The translations under genes were made by a program, and so were the position numbers. A stretch of DNA of 64,000 nucleotides from Psychrobacillus sp. NEAU-3TGS (GTDB lineage Bacteria; Bacillota; Bacilli; Bacillales_A; Planococcaceae): the NCBI RefSeq assembly GCF_029955155.1, contig NZ_JAPNOZ010000012.1, positions 1,123,753 to 1,187,752 on the forward strand, written 5' to 3'. Each line of letters starts with the position of its first letter. Within the stretch, counting starts at the first letter, position 1. Positions 54,566 through 64,000 of the stretch are shown piece after piece. The notes under the pieces were generated by a model. The model made no database searches. It had not been told where the DNA came from and worked only from the letters and a program-made list of their open reading frames with translations.

Positions 54566-55666
54566 TTAGACATACGTAAACATAATGCTATCGGATACAA
54601 ATTCTGAGTCTAATTCTTCTAATACTTTTGCTGTCCATTCTGTTGTTGACAGAACGCGTTTGCCTTCTACTTGTAAATCACTTGTGAAATTGCCGTCATT
54701 TAGTACATTAAATACTGCTTCTTCAATTGCTGCTGCTTCTGTTTCCATTTGGAATGCTTCGCGAAGCATCATTGCTGCAGAAAGAATAGTTGCTGCTGGG
54801 TTTGCTTTGTTTTGCCCTGCAATATCAGGAGCAGAACCATGGGCTGGCTCGTATAATCCAAATCCATCTCCTCTTGTACTTGCAGATGCTAGCATCCCTA
54901 AAGAACCTGTAATAACAGAAGCTTCATCACTTAAAATGTCGCCGAACATATTTTCCGTTACAATTACATCAAATGCATCTGGTTTTGTGATCAATTTCAT
55001 TGCAGTCGAGTCAACAAGCATATGTTCCACTTCTACATCCGGATAACCTTGTTTCTTTTCTTCCACAATTTCGCGCCACAGTTTACTCGAATCGAGTACA
55101 TTCGCTTTATCGACAGAAGCAAGTTTTCCTCTACGACTACGAGCAAGTTGGAATGCTGTATCGACAATACGCTCGATTTCTTCGCGTGTATAAACGAGAG
55201 AATCTATTGCGTAATCTTTTGTTTTCTTACGTGGCTCTGCGAAGTATAACCCTCCCGTTAACTCACGAACGATAACTAAATCTACTGATTCTGCGATTTC
55301 CTTTTTAAGGGGTGAAGCTTCGAGTAATGCAGGAATCGCTTTTACTGGACGAATATTTGCGTACAATCCGAAATGTTTGCGAATTGCTAGTAATCCTTTT
55401 TCCGGGCGTAAATGAGATGGATTTTGATCCCATTTTGGCCCACCAACTGCACCTAAGAGAATGGCATCACTTTCGCTACATACGTTAATTGTTTCTTCAG
55501 GAAGTGGATTTTCACAAGCATCAATTGCAGCTCCACCTATCAGAGCGTATTGAAAATTAAACGTATGATTATATCGTTTTTCAATCGCTTGAAGCACTTG
55601 AACAGTTGCTCCCGTTACTTCTGGACCAATTCCATCGCCTGGTAATACTGTTATCGTTTTTTCCAT
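54566..55666 (-). CDS. leuB: 3-isopropylmalate dehydrogenase
   Basis: 366 residues, NAD-dependent isocitrate/isopropylmalate dehydrogenase family. N-terminal [10 protein letters not shown], substrate-binding Arg residues around [22 protein letters not shown]-type sequence near 90-110, Lys in SVDKANVL, and metal-binding Asp residues in [10 protein letters not shown]; the NAD-binding [12 protein letters not shown] follows. It oxidises 3-isopropylmalate. The ATG at 55666 follows GGGAGTG; the 30-codon upstream extension is translated repeat element and should not be annotated. Confidence 0.96.
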   Translation of the reverse strand: MEKTITVLPGDGIGPEVTGATVQVLQAIEKRYNHTFNFQYALIGGAAIDACENPLPEETINVCSESDAILLGAVGGPKWDQNPSHLRPEKGLLAIRKHFGLYANIRPVKAIPALLEASPLKKEIAESVDLVIVRELTGGLYFAEPRKKTKDYAIDSLVYTREEIERIVDTAFQLARSRRGKLASVDKANVLDSSKLWREIVEEKKQGYPDVEVEHMLVDSTAMKLITKPDAFDVIVTENMFGDILSDEASVITGSLGMLASASTRGDGFGLYEPAHGSAPDIAGQNKANPAATILSAAMMLREAFQMETEAAAIEEAVFNVLNDGNFTSDLQVEGKRVLSTTEWTAKVLEELDSEFVSDSIMFTYV

Positions 55667-55685
55667 CTCATTCACTCCCGTTTTT

Positions 55686-55843
55686 TGTCTAGACTTCAGC
55701 CGCCAGCCACTCGAGGTCAAATGTGAAATTACTGCTCCTGCGCAAGCTCGTCGCAAACAAAAGCGTTTGCGGTGGCTGAGGAGCTGCCTCCTCGCAATTC
55801 CCCATTTGCTTGTCGCGGTTTGAACGGCGCCTTCCGCTTTTCT
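55686..55843 (+). repeat. GTCTAG...GCTTTTCT element between leuA and leuB
   Basis: Plus strand TGTCTAGACTTCAG, CTCGAGGTCAAATGTG, module TGCTCCTGCGCAAGCTCGTC, TGCGGTGGCTGAGGAGCTG, CCTCCTCG, CATTTGCTTGTCGCGG and GGCGCCTTCCGCTTTTCT. It fills nearly the whole 181-base gap and ends 4 bases from the leuA stop. Confidence 0.88.
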
Positions 55844-55847
55844 AGCA

Positions 55848-58449
<2,602 letters not shown>

Positions 58450-58491
58450 TTAGAGTGTTTAACTTTGTTACTGGATTTTAGTGTTGCTTTG

Positions 58492-58611
58492 TGTCTAGCT
58501 TCAGACGCCAGCTGCTCGAGGTCAAATGCCAGTTTTCTGCGGTGGCTGAAGAACTGCCTCCTCAAAAACTGTCATTTGCTTGTCGCAGCTAAACGGCGTC
58601 TTCCGCATTTC
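58492..58611 (+). repeat. GTCTAG...GCATTTCT element between ilvN and ilvC
   Basis: Shortest full copy: TGTCTAGCTTCAGACGCC, CTCGAGGTCAAATGCC, TGCGGTGGCTGAAGAACTG, CCTCCTC, CATTTGCTTGTCGCAG and GGCGTCTTCCGCATTTCT. It lacks the TGCTCCTGCGC...CTCGTCGCA module. Confidence 0.85.
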
Positions 58612-58615
58612 TAAT

Positions 58616-59128
58616 TTACAAAATAGATAATTGCGGCGTATGGACTTTTTGAGTTTCCCTTACAAATGCCGTAACACCCGTTCTTGTTAAATCTTTAATG
58701 CCGTATGGTTTGAGCAAATCAATAAATGCATCAATTTTTTCCGGATTACCTGTTACTTGGTATGTCACGACGTTTTTGCCAGTGTCGATTGTTGCAGCTC
58801 GGAAAGGTTCTACAATACTATTAATCTCTGCTCTTACGGTTGGTGGTGCGACTACTTTCACAAGTGCGAGTTCTCGAACGACAATCGATTTTTCTGTAAT
58901 ATCGTTTACTTTCAGTACATCTACTTGTTTTTGTAGTTGTTTTAAAAGTTGCTCTAGTTTTTGTTCGTCTTCTACATTTACGACAAACGTCATTTTGGAA
59001 ATTTGCGGTTGTTCTGTATGACCTACTGTGATGCTTTCGATATTGAACTGACGTTTCATGAGAAGGCCAGTTACGCGGTTTAAAACGCCGCTTTGGTTAA
59101 TCACGGTTACTGTAATGATGCGTTTCAT
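58616..59128 (-). CDS. ilvN: Acetolactate synthase small (regulatory) subunit
   Basis: 170 residues: N-terminal ACT domain (1-75) with [20 protein letters not shown], the valine-binding region, and a C-terminal ALS_ss domain (about 80-158). It activates IlvB and confers feedback inhibition. The ATG at 59128 overlaps the ilvB stop as ATGA, with TTGGAGTG 8 bases before it; the longer frame lies inside ilvB. In Bacillus the name ilvH is also used. Confidence 0.94.
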   Translation of the reverse strand: MKRIITVTVINQSGVLNRVTGLLMKRQFNIESITVGHTEQPQISKMTFVVNVEDEQKLEQLLKQLQKQVDVLKVNDITEKSIVVRELALVKVVAPPTVRAEINSIVEPFRAATIDTGKNVVTYQVTGNPEKIDAFIDLLKPYGIKDLTRTGVTAFVRETQKVHTPQLSIL

Positions 59129-60879
59129 TCTGGCTTCACTCCAATCATTTCGTGTAGTGCCGTACCTGGTACAACCATTGGGTATACTTTTTCTTTTTGA
59201 ACTACTCTGCAATCGATTAATACCGGTTCATCGGATGCTAATGCTTCTTTTAATTGGGCTTTTGCATCCTCGTACGTTTCGATTTTGTATCCTTTTATAT
59301 CGTAAGCTGCCGCTAGTTTCACAAAGTCTGGTTGAACAGGTATTAGAGAATGCGAGTAACGCTCACCGTGGAACGTTTCTTGCCACTGGCGAACCATTCC
59401 AAGTGCTTGGTTGTTCAAAATAACTATTTTCACTGGAATGCGCATTTCTTGAAGGAGCGACAATTCCTGCAGCGTCATTTGGAAACCAGCATCTCCCACA
59501 ATGGAAACTACTTTTGCTTCTGGCTTCGCAAGCTGTGCGCCAATTGCTGCTGGGAAACCAAAGCCCATTGTTCCTAGACCACCAGACGTTACCCAGTTAT
59601 GTGGGTGATTAAATTTATAGTATTGTGCTGCCCACATTTGATGCTGTCCTACGTCAGTTGTAACAACTGCATCTCCGTTTGTATATTCGTGAATAAGTTC
59701 TACGACTTGCTGTGGTAGCAGACCTTTTTCTTCACTTGCTTCATAAAATAACGGATATTCCTCTTGATTGATCTGTAAGCTTTCCAACCATGCTGCCGTA
59801 TTGCCATTTGGAGCATTTTGTTCTAGAAGCGCGAGTAATGCTTCTTTTGCATCTGCGACAATCGGAATTTCGGTTGGTACATTTTTTCCGATTTCTGCAG
59901 GATCTATATCGACATGAATCACTTTTGCATTAGGTGCAAAGTGAGCTAAGTTTCCGGTTAAACGATCATCAAATCTTGCTCCAACATTAATAAGTAAGTC
60001 ACAGGTTTGAATCGCCATATTTGCTGTGTATGTGCCGTGCATTCCCGCCATCCCGATAAATAGTGGATGATTTCCTTCAATCGTTCCTAAACCGAGTAAA
60101 GTGTTCGTTACAGGAATTTGATATTTCTCAGCTAGCTTTACCAATTGATCGGATGCTTTGGCGAATAATACCCCCGCACCAGCTAAGATTAGCGGTTGTT
60201 TTGCCGTTGAAATAGCATTTGCCGCTTTTTGAATTTGTAAAAAGTTCGGTGTTGTCGTCGGTTGATATCCTGGAAGATTTACTTCCCCTGTTGTTTCATC
60301 AGTTGGACTAAAAATCCCTGTTGCCATGTTTTTCGGAATATCTACGACGACTGGTCCTGGACGACCTGTGGAAGCAATATGAAAAGCTTCGTTTACTATT
60401 CTTGGTAAATCCGCTACATCTTTTACTTGGTAATTATGTTTTGTAATTGGTTGTGTAATACTGATGATGTCCGCCTCTTGGAAAGCATCTGTTCCAATAA
60501 CCGTTGTTGCAACTTGCCCTGTAAAAACAACGAGTGGAATCGAATCCATCATTGCATCCGCAATCCCTGTGACAACATTTGTTGCTCCCGGGCCACTTGT
60601 TGCAATGACTACTCCTACTTTTCCAGAAACTCGTGCATATCCTTCCGCTGCATGGATTGCTCCTTGCTCATGACGCGCTAAAATATGTCTAATCGGGTTT
60701 TTGTGTAGCGCATCATAAATCGGTAATACGGCTCCACCTGGATAACCAAAAACTACTTCAACTTGGTGCTTTTTTAACGTTTCAATTAAAACATCTGCAC
60801 CATCCAATTGCTTCGGAGCTACCGAGGCTTCGGGCTCTTCATACATTTGTTCTGTTTCTTCAACAGTCATCTTCATCAT
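59125..60879 (-). CDS. ilvB: Acetolactate synthase large (catalytic) subunit
   Basis: 584 residues, ThDP enzyme. Catalytic Glu in [15 protein letters not shown] near residue 70, ThDP-magnesium motif GDAGFQMT...ILNN near 455-485, FAD-binding middle domain. It condenses pyruvate, or pyruvate with 2-oxobutanoate, for the valine/leucine and isoleucine branches. The ATG at 60879 has AAAGGAGGA 6 bases upstream. First gene after the T-box; its untranslated leader also contains a GTCTAG-type element. Confidence 0.96.
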   Translation of the reverse strand: MMKMTVEETEQMYEEPEASVAPKQLDGADVLIETLKKHQVEVVFGYPGGAVLPIYDALHKNPIRHILARHEQGAIHAAEGYARVSGKVGVVIATSGPGATNVVTGIADAMMDSIPLVVFTGQVATTVIGTDAFQEADIISITQPITKHNYQVKDVADLPRIVNEAFHIASTGRPGPVVVDIPKNMATGIFSPTDETTGEVNLPGYQPTTTPNFLQIQKAANAISTAKQPLILAGAGVLFAKASDQLVKLAEKYQIPVTNTLLGLGTIEGNHPLFIGMAGMHGTYTANMAIQTCDLLINVGARFDDRLTGNLAHFAPNAKVIHVDIDPAEIGKNVPTEIPIVADAKEALLALLEQNAPNGNTAAWLESLQINQEEYPLFYEASEEKGLLPQQVVELIHEYTNGDAVVTTDVGQHQMWAAQYYKFNHPHNWVTSGGLGTMGFGFPAAIGAQLAKPEAKVVSIVGDAGFQMTLQELSLLQEMRIPVKIVILNNQALGMVRQWQETFHGERYSHSLIPVQPDFVKLAAAYDIKGYKIETYEDAKAQLKEALASDEPVLIDCRVVQKEKVYPMVVPGTALHEMIGVKPE

Positions 60880-60914
60880 AATTTCCTCCTTTTGATCAAA
60901 TCGTCCAGTGTCAA

Positions 60915-61069
60915 AGAAAAGCGTAAGGCGCCCGCTTTGCCGCGACGAGCGAATGGCGATTTCCGAGGAGGCAGCTCCTCAGCCACCGCAGGAACGCTCT
61001 TCTGCGACGAGCTCGCGCAGGAGCAAATTGACATTCGACCTCGAGCGGCAGGCGCCTGGAGTCTAGACA
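60915..61069 (-). repeat. GTCTAG...GCTTTTCT element in the ilvB leader
   Basis: Read on the minus strand: TGTCTAGACTCCAGGCGCC, CTCGAGGTCGAATGTC, module TGCTCCTGCGCGAGCTCGTC, TGCGGTGGCTGAGGAGCTG, CCTCCTCGG, CATTCGCTCGTCGCGG and GGCGCCTTACGCTTTTCT. Lies between the T-box terminator and the ilvB ribosome-binding site; opposite orientation to the three operon copies downstream. Confidence 0.88.
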
Positions 61070-61111
61070 GTAAATGAATAGACAAGTCTTACTTTCTTAC
61101 ATGTTATTTAT

Positions 61112-61430
61112 AAAAAAGAAAAGAATTTCACCCCACACAAAAAAACTATCGTTCTTTTGTATAGGGATGAAATTCTTTTCATGGTACCACCCTAGTTCGC
61201 AGCGCAACCGCTACCTCGCAGACAACCGACCAAAACAGCCAACTGTCCATTTTTAACGAGAGTAGTCAGTAGTACTACACCCGGAAGTATCTAGTAGGTT
61301 TCCCATTCAACACTTCACTCCGAGGGGATGTCGCTAAAGGTTGTATTGCCGGCTCCCAGCTCTACCGGCTCTCTGTAAATACAAGGTTCCCTTAACTTTT
61401 GCCTCATCATAGATTTCTATTATTATCTTC
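61112..61430 (-). promoter_or_regulatory. T-box leader, leucine specifier CUC
   Basis: The minus strand carries the stem I landmarks AGAGAGCCGG and GGGAGCCGG, a specifier region reading ACATCCCCTCGGAGTG, and the T-box AGGGTGGTACC (61193-61183), followed by a 17-base terminator (61180-61164 with 61134-61118) and six T. CUC (61324-61322) just before GGAGTG is the best specifier, as in B. subtilis ilv-leu. Uncharged leucine tRNA would open ilvB onward. The leader begins directly after the ilvD stop. Confidence 0.93.
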
Positions 61431-63098
61431 TTAGATTTTCATAACTCCGCCTGTACTAGCAGATGTTACAAGCTTCGAATATCTTGCTAAATAACCTTTT
61501 TTAATCTTCGGTTCAAATGGTTGAAGTTTAGCTCTTCTACTTGCTAATTCTTCTTCACTAACCTGCAACTCTATTGTTCTATTAGTCAAATCAATTACGA
61601 TAATATCGTCATCTTCGACTAATGCGATTGGTCCACCATCAGCTGCTTCTGGAGAAATATGTCCAATGGAAATTCCTCTTGATGCACCTGAAAATCTACC
61701 GTCTGTTATGAGTGCCACTTTCGTTCCTAATCCACGACCTTGAATCGCTGAAGTTGGAGCGAGCATTTCTGGCATTCCTGGTCCGCCTCTTGGGCCTTCG
61801 TAGCGAATAACTACTACATGGCCTTCTTTAACCGTACCGTTATCAATTGCTTCTTGGGAAGCTTCCTGAGAATCAAAGACAATTGCTTTTCCAGTAAACT
61901 CTTTTATTGAAGGATCTACTGCGCCGACTTTAATAACTCCGCCTTCTGGTGCGATATTCCCGAATAAGACGGATAAGCCACCTACAGGACTATATGGATT
62001 TTCTTTTCGACGTATGACTTGATCATTTGTAATCTTAGAATCTTTTACATTTTCATAGAGTGATTTACCTGTAATCGTCATACGATCCGGATGAACCGCT
62101 CCTGGAATTTCGCAAAGTTCTTTTATAATGGCACTAACTCCTCCTGCAAGATGAACATCATGCATCGAGTAATCAGAAGCTGGCATAATCTTCGATAAAT
62201 AAGGAACACGCTTCGCTACTTCATTAATCTCTTTCACGTCGTATTCGATTTCTGCTTCATGAGCGATAGCTAATGTATGTAGTACTGTATTTGTAGAACC
62301 ACCCATCGCCATGTCTAGTGCGAATGCATCGTCTATTGTTTCTTTCGTAACTAAATCACGCGGTTTAATATCTTCTTTTACCATTCTTACAAGATGTTGT
62401 GCCGCTTCTTTAATAAGGCGATGACGTTCGTCGGATGTAGCAACAATCGTTCCATTACCCGGTGGTGTCAACCCTAGCATTTCCATTAAAGAGTTCATTG
62501 AGTTTGCTGTGAACATCCCTGAACATGAACCACATGTTGGACATGCATTTTGTTCGATGTCTAGTAGTTGTTCTGCTGTCATTCCACCTGATTTATAAGA
62601 ACCAACACCTTCAAAAACGGAAGTAAGTGAAAGTTGTTTGCCGTCAGCTGAAGTACCAGCTTCCATCGGACCACCTGATACAAAAACAGATGGGACATTC
62701 GTTCTTACTGCTGCCATTAACATTCCTGGAGTGATCTTGTCACAGTTTGGAATGTAAAACACACCATCGAACCAGTGGGCATTAATAACAGTTTCCGCTG
62801 AATCTGCAATCAGTTCACGACTCGGAAGTGAATATCTCATCCCGATGTGTCCCATTGCAATCCCATCATCTACACCAATCGTGTTAAACTCAAATGGAAT
62901 TCCACCAGCTTCACGTATTGCTTCTTTAACGACCTCTGCAAATTTATTCAAATGCATATGGCCTGGAATAATATCAATATAGGAGTTACAAACGCCAATA
63001 AACGGCTTATCTAAATCTTTTGTTTTGACCCCAGTTGCATAAAGTAAACTTCTGTGCGGGGCACGGTCTACACCTTTTTTAATCATGTCACTTCTCAA
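61431..63098 (-). CDS. ilvD: Dihydroxy-acid dehydratase
   Basis: 555 residues of the IlvD/Edd family. Candidate iron-sulfur ligands are Cys37 (GVCNSY), Cys119 (PNCDKI) and Cys192 within [23 protein letters not shown]-like ([11 protein letters not shown]) and [14 protein letters not shown] near 470-490 complete the active site. It dehydrates dihydroxy acids to the 2-oxo acids of valine and isoleucine. Start: TTG at 63098, about 9 bases after AGGAGCG; an in-frame ATG four codons later is less well placed. It heads the operon but precedes the T-box, so its expression is not subject to leucine attenuation. Confidence 0.95.
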   Translation of the reverse strand: MRSDMIKKGVDRAPHRSLLYATGVKTKDLDKPFIGVCNSYIDIIPGHMHLNKFAEVVKEAIREAGGIPFEFNTIGVDDGIAMGHIGMRYSLPSRELIADSAETVINAHWFDGVFYIPNCDKITPGMLMAAVRTNVPSVFVSGGPMEAGTSADGKQLSLTSVFEGVGSYKSGGMTAEQLLDIEQNACPTCGSCSGMFTANSMNSLMEMLGLTPPGNGTIVATSDERHRLIKEAAQHLVRMVKEDIKPRDLVTKETIDDAFALDMAMGGSTNTVLHTLAIAHEAEIEYDVKEINEVAKRVPYLSKIMPASDYSMHDVHLAGGVSAIIKELCEIPGAVHPDRMTITGKSLYENVKDSKITNDQVIRRKENPYSPVGGLSVLFGNIAPEGGVIKVGAVDPSIKEFTGKAIVFDSQEASQEAIDNGTVKEGHVVVIRYEGPRGGPGMPEMLAPTSAIQGRGLGTKVALITDGRFSGASRGISIGHISPEAADGGPIALVEDDDIIVIDLTNRTIELQVSEEELASRRAKLQPFEPKIKKGYLARYSKLVTSASTGGVMKI

Positions 63099-63174
63099 TT
63101 TTAATCGCTCCTATACTTACCGCTTATCTAGCGTTTAGCTTTGCAGCTTTAGACTATTTATAGTCTTCTTTAGT

Positions 63175-63240
63175 TTGTGAATTTTCTCACAATATTTAAT
63201 ATATTGTAGTTATCATATCGCCTTTAAAATGCCCCGTCAA
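63175..63240 (-). promoter_or_regulatory. ilvD promoter with downstream palindrome (CodY-like / Fnr-like)
   Basis: Minus strand TTGACG (63240-63235), a 17-base spacer and TATGAT (63217-63212); transcription should start near 63205. Just downstream, TTGTGA-ATTTTC-TCACAA (63175-63192) is a perfect Fnr-type palindrome, and overlapping it AATTTTCTCACAATA (63180-63194) matches the CodY box with three mismatches. A protein bound here would block rather than activate. Confidence 0.8.
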
Positions 63241-63286
63241 CACCCTTTTTTAAAATAATCTGTTAGTTTGGAATATTCATATACTA

Positions 63287-63300
63287 TGTAATCGTTTACA
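63287..63300. promoter_or_regulatory. CcpA cre box upstream of ilvD
   Basis: TGTAATCGTTTACA fits the consensus TGWAANCGNTNWCA at all fixed positions. It is centred about 88 bases before the predicted ilvD start of transcription, a position used for CcpA activation of ilv-leu in B. subtilis. Confidence 0.75.
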
Positions 63301-63302
63301 TT

Positions 63303-63316
63303 TGCGATATATCGCA
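63303..63316. promoter_or_regulatory. Perfect 14-bp palindrome beside the cre box
   Basis: TGCGATATATCGCA is fully self-complementary, 3 bases from the cre box. I know no regulator for it; it could be an operator. Confidence 0.35.
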
Positions 63317-63354
63317 CTTTACACGCTTGAAAAATAATTGTGAATTTTTTGTTC

Positions 63355-63393
63355 AAAATAAAAAACCTCTCCACTTCTGTGGTGAGAAAGGTT
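63355..63393 (-). terminator. Terminator-like hairpin upstream of ilvD
   Basis: Stem AACCTCTCCAC with GTGGTGAGAAAGGTT (two-base bulge), TTCT loop, six T on the minus strand. No annotated gene ends here: the next gene upstream has its own terminator at 63590-63611. Confidence 0.6.
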
Positions 63394-63483
63394 CTCAAAG
63401 GCATATTCTGTCTACGTTTAATGAAATATTGGGATACAATTCGGAGTCATGTGGGGTGGCATTATTTTCTATTAACTAACAAA

Positions 63484-63567
63484 ATTAAGCTAAGGGAAAC
63501 CATTTTATAGATGAAAGCAACTAGTTCTGCATCGTGAGCAATTAATTTTGAACTGAGGACAACAACT
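63484..63567 (-). repeat. Array of four 21-bp units with TTGCT-type core, minus strand
   Basis: On the minus strand units begin at 63567 (AGTTGTTGT), 63546 (ATTAATTGC), 63525 (ACTAGTTGC) and 63504 (AATGGTTTC), exactly 21 bases apart. Related to the arrays at 8983 and 45650. Confidence 0.55.
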
Positions 63568-63582
63568 GTATTAATACGCAAA

Positions 63583-63611
63583 GAAAAAACCTTCCCGTAG
63601 ACCTGGGAAGG
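63583..63611 (-). terminator. Terminator of the membrane protein gene at the right edge
   Basis: Seven-base GC-rich stem CCTTCCC / GGGAAGG with an 8-base loop and a minus-strand T-run of six. Confidence 0.75.
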
Positions 63612-63618
63612 CAAGTAT

Positions 63619-64000
63619 TTACCATAGATTCGGCTTGGCTACCATGAACCAAAGCATTATAAGTAACAATAAAATATAGAGCCACACAGAGCGACGTAAT
63701 TTTAAAACAAGCGTATTCAAATCAATCTTCTCATCTCGAAACAATCGAATATTCGGCTTAAACGCTCGCGCTAGAAAAACAATCGAACTTACCATTACAA
63801 CAATCGTCATAATGACCCATGACGTCGACCACGGCCAATTTCCTTGCCACATAAGCAAAATCCCAGATACAACAAGCACATGCCCAGCATGCTTTACAAT
63901 CCGTATAGCAGCTTGGAACACCTCTAAATGTGAATCTAACAACTCTCTATTTTGGAGTTTCATCCTATTTAATAACGGAAAAAGTACAAAGAACGGACCA
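63619..64000 (-). CDS. Membrane protein of unknown function, 5' end outside the window
   Basis: The frame is open to the window edge: an ATG at 63963 gives 114 residues, but 12 further in-frame codons upstream encode hydrophobic GPFFVLFPLLNR, and no ribosome-binding site precedes 63963. The gene therefore probably begins beyond 64000. Three helices are visible (about residues 24-42, 47-66 and 92-110 from that ATG) with a charged loop FRDEKIDLN between the last two. I do not recognise the family. It is followed by its own terminator. Confidence 0.6.
   Translation of the reverse strand, partial: GPFFVLFPLLNRMKLQNRELLDSHLEVFQAAIRIVKHAGHVLVVSGILLMWQGNWPWSTSWVIMTIVVMVSSIVFLARAFKPNIRLFRDEKIDLNTLVLKLRRSVWLYILLLLIMLWFMVAKPNLW

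Noticed and set aside
60876-61085. Frame of 69 codons in the ilvB leader
   Set aside because: Lies entirely inside the GTCTAG element and overlaps the ilvB start region.
63175-63192. TnrA box at the ilvD promoter
   Set aside because: TnrA sites have TGTNA and TNACA separated by seven bases; here the gap is six.

Overview
The window is about 64 kb of a low-GC Gram-positive chromosome. Gene content and order match the Bacillales, and the protein sequences with their small intergenic repeats suggest the Planococcaceae (Psychrobacillus, Sporosarcina or Lysinibacillus type). The species call is inference. There is no rRNA, tRNA, transposase, prophage or CRISPR array. Most genes are core genes whose order follows Bacillus subtilis in blocks.

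Layout: (1) 0-6 kb, peptide ABC transporter genes (appD-appF-appB-like, running off the left edge), then fabH-fabF behind a near-perfect FapR operator, with divergent yjzD. (2) 6-9 kb, clpB without its N-domain behind a CtsR operator, and fnr with the C-terminal iron-sulfur cysteine triad. (3) 9-12 kb, the yitW-yitV / yitU-yitS block. (4) 12-17 kb, a membrane-anchored GH13 protein that has lost catalytic residues, a small membrane ORF, yisL, repeats, yisK and a DUF418 protein. (5) 17-27 kb, addBA, sipV-yhjE, azlCD. (6) 27-35 kb, the division and envelope cluster csbA, minJ, ctpB, a ResA-like thioredoxin, an M23 hydrolase, ftsX, ftsE, cccB, yvjA. (7) 35-41 kb, a cassette absent from this position in B. 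subtilis: cstA with a LytST-type two-component system and a chemoreceptor. (8) 41-47 kb, prfB, secA, hpf. (9) 46-51 kb, PilZ, NlpC/P60, a second chemoreceptor, a ring-cleavage dioxygenase-like protein. (10) 51-63 kb, the branched-chain amino acid operon ilvD - T-box - ilvB-ilvN-ilvC-leuA-leuB-leuC-leuD-ilvA. (11) A membrane protein gene cut by the right edge.

Regulation is unusually readable. FapR controls fab, CtsR controls clpB, and a sigma-H promoter precedes hpf. A perfect direct repeat sits upstream of cstA beside lytT, at the spacing used by LytTR regulators. The ilvD promoter carries a perfect CcpA cre box upstream and an overlapping CodY-like/Fnr-like palindrome downstream, and a leucine (CUC) T-box lies inside the operon between ilvD and ilvB.

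The least explained features are repeats. Several intergenic arrays show conserved short cores at an exact 21-bp period, in at least six places and on both strands. A second, roughly 120-215 bp modular GTCTAG...GCTTTTCT element occupies the wide gaps of the ilv-leu operon and the space upstream of addB. prfB shows the normal programmed +1 frameshift and also an unexpected missing base in an A-run, which is either a sequencing error or something that needs explaining.
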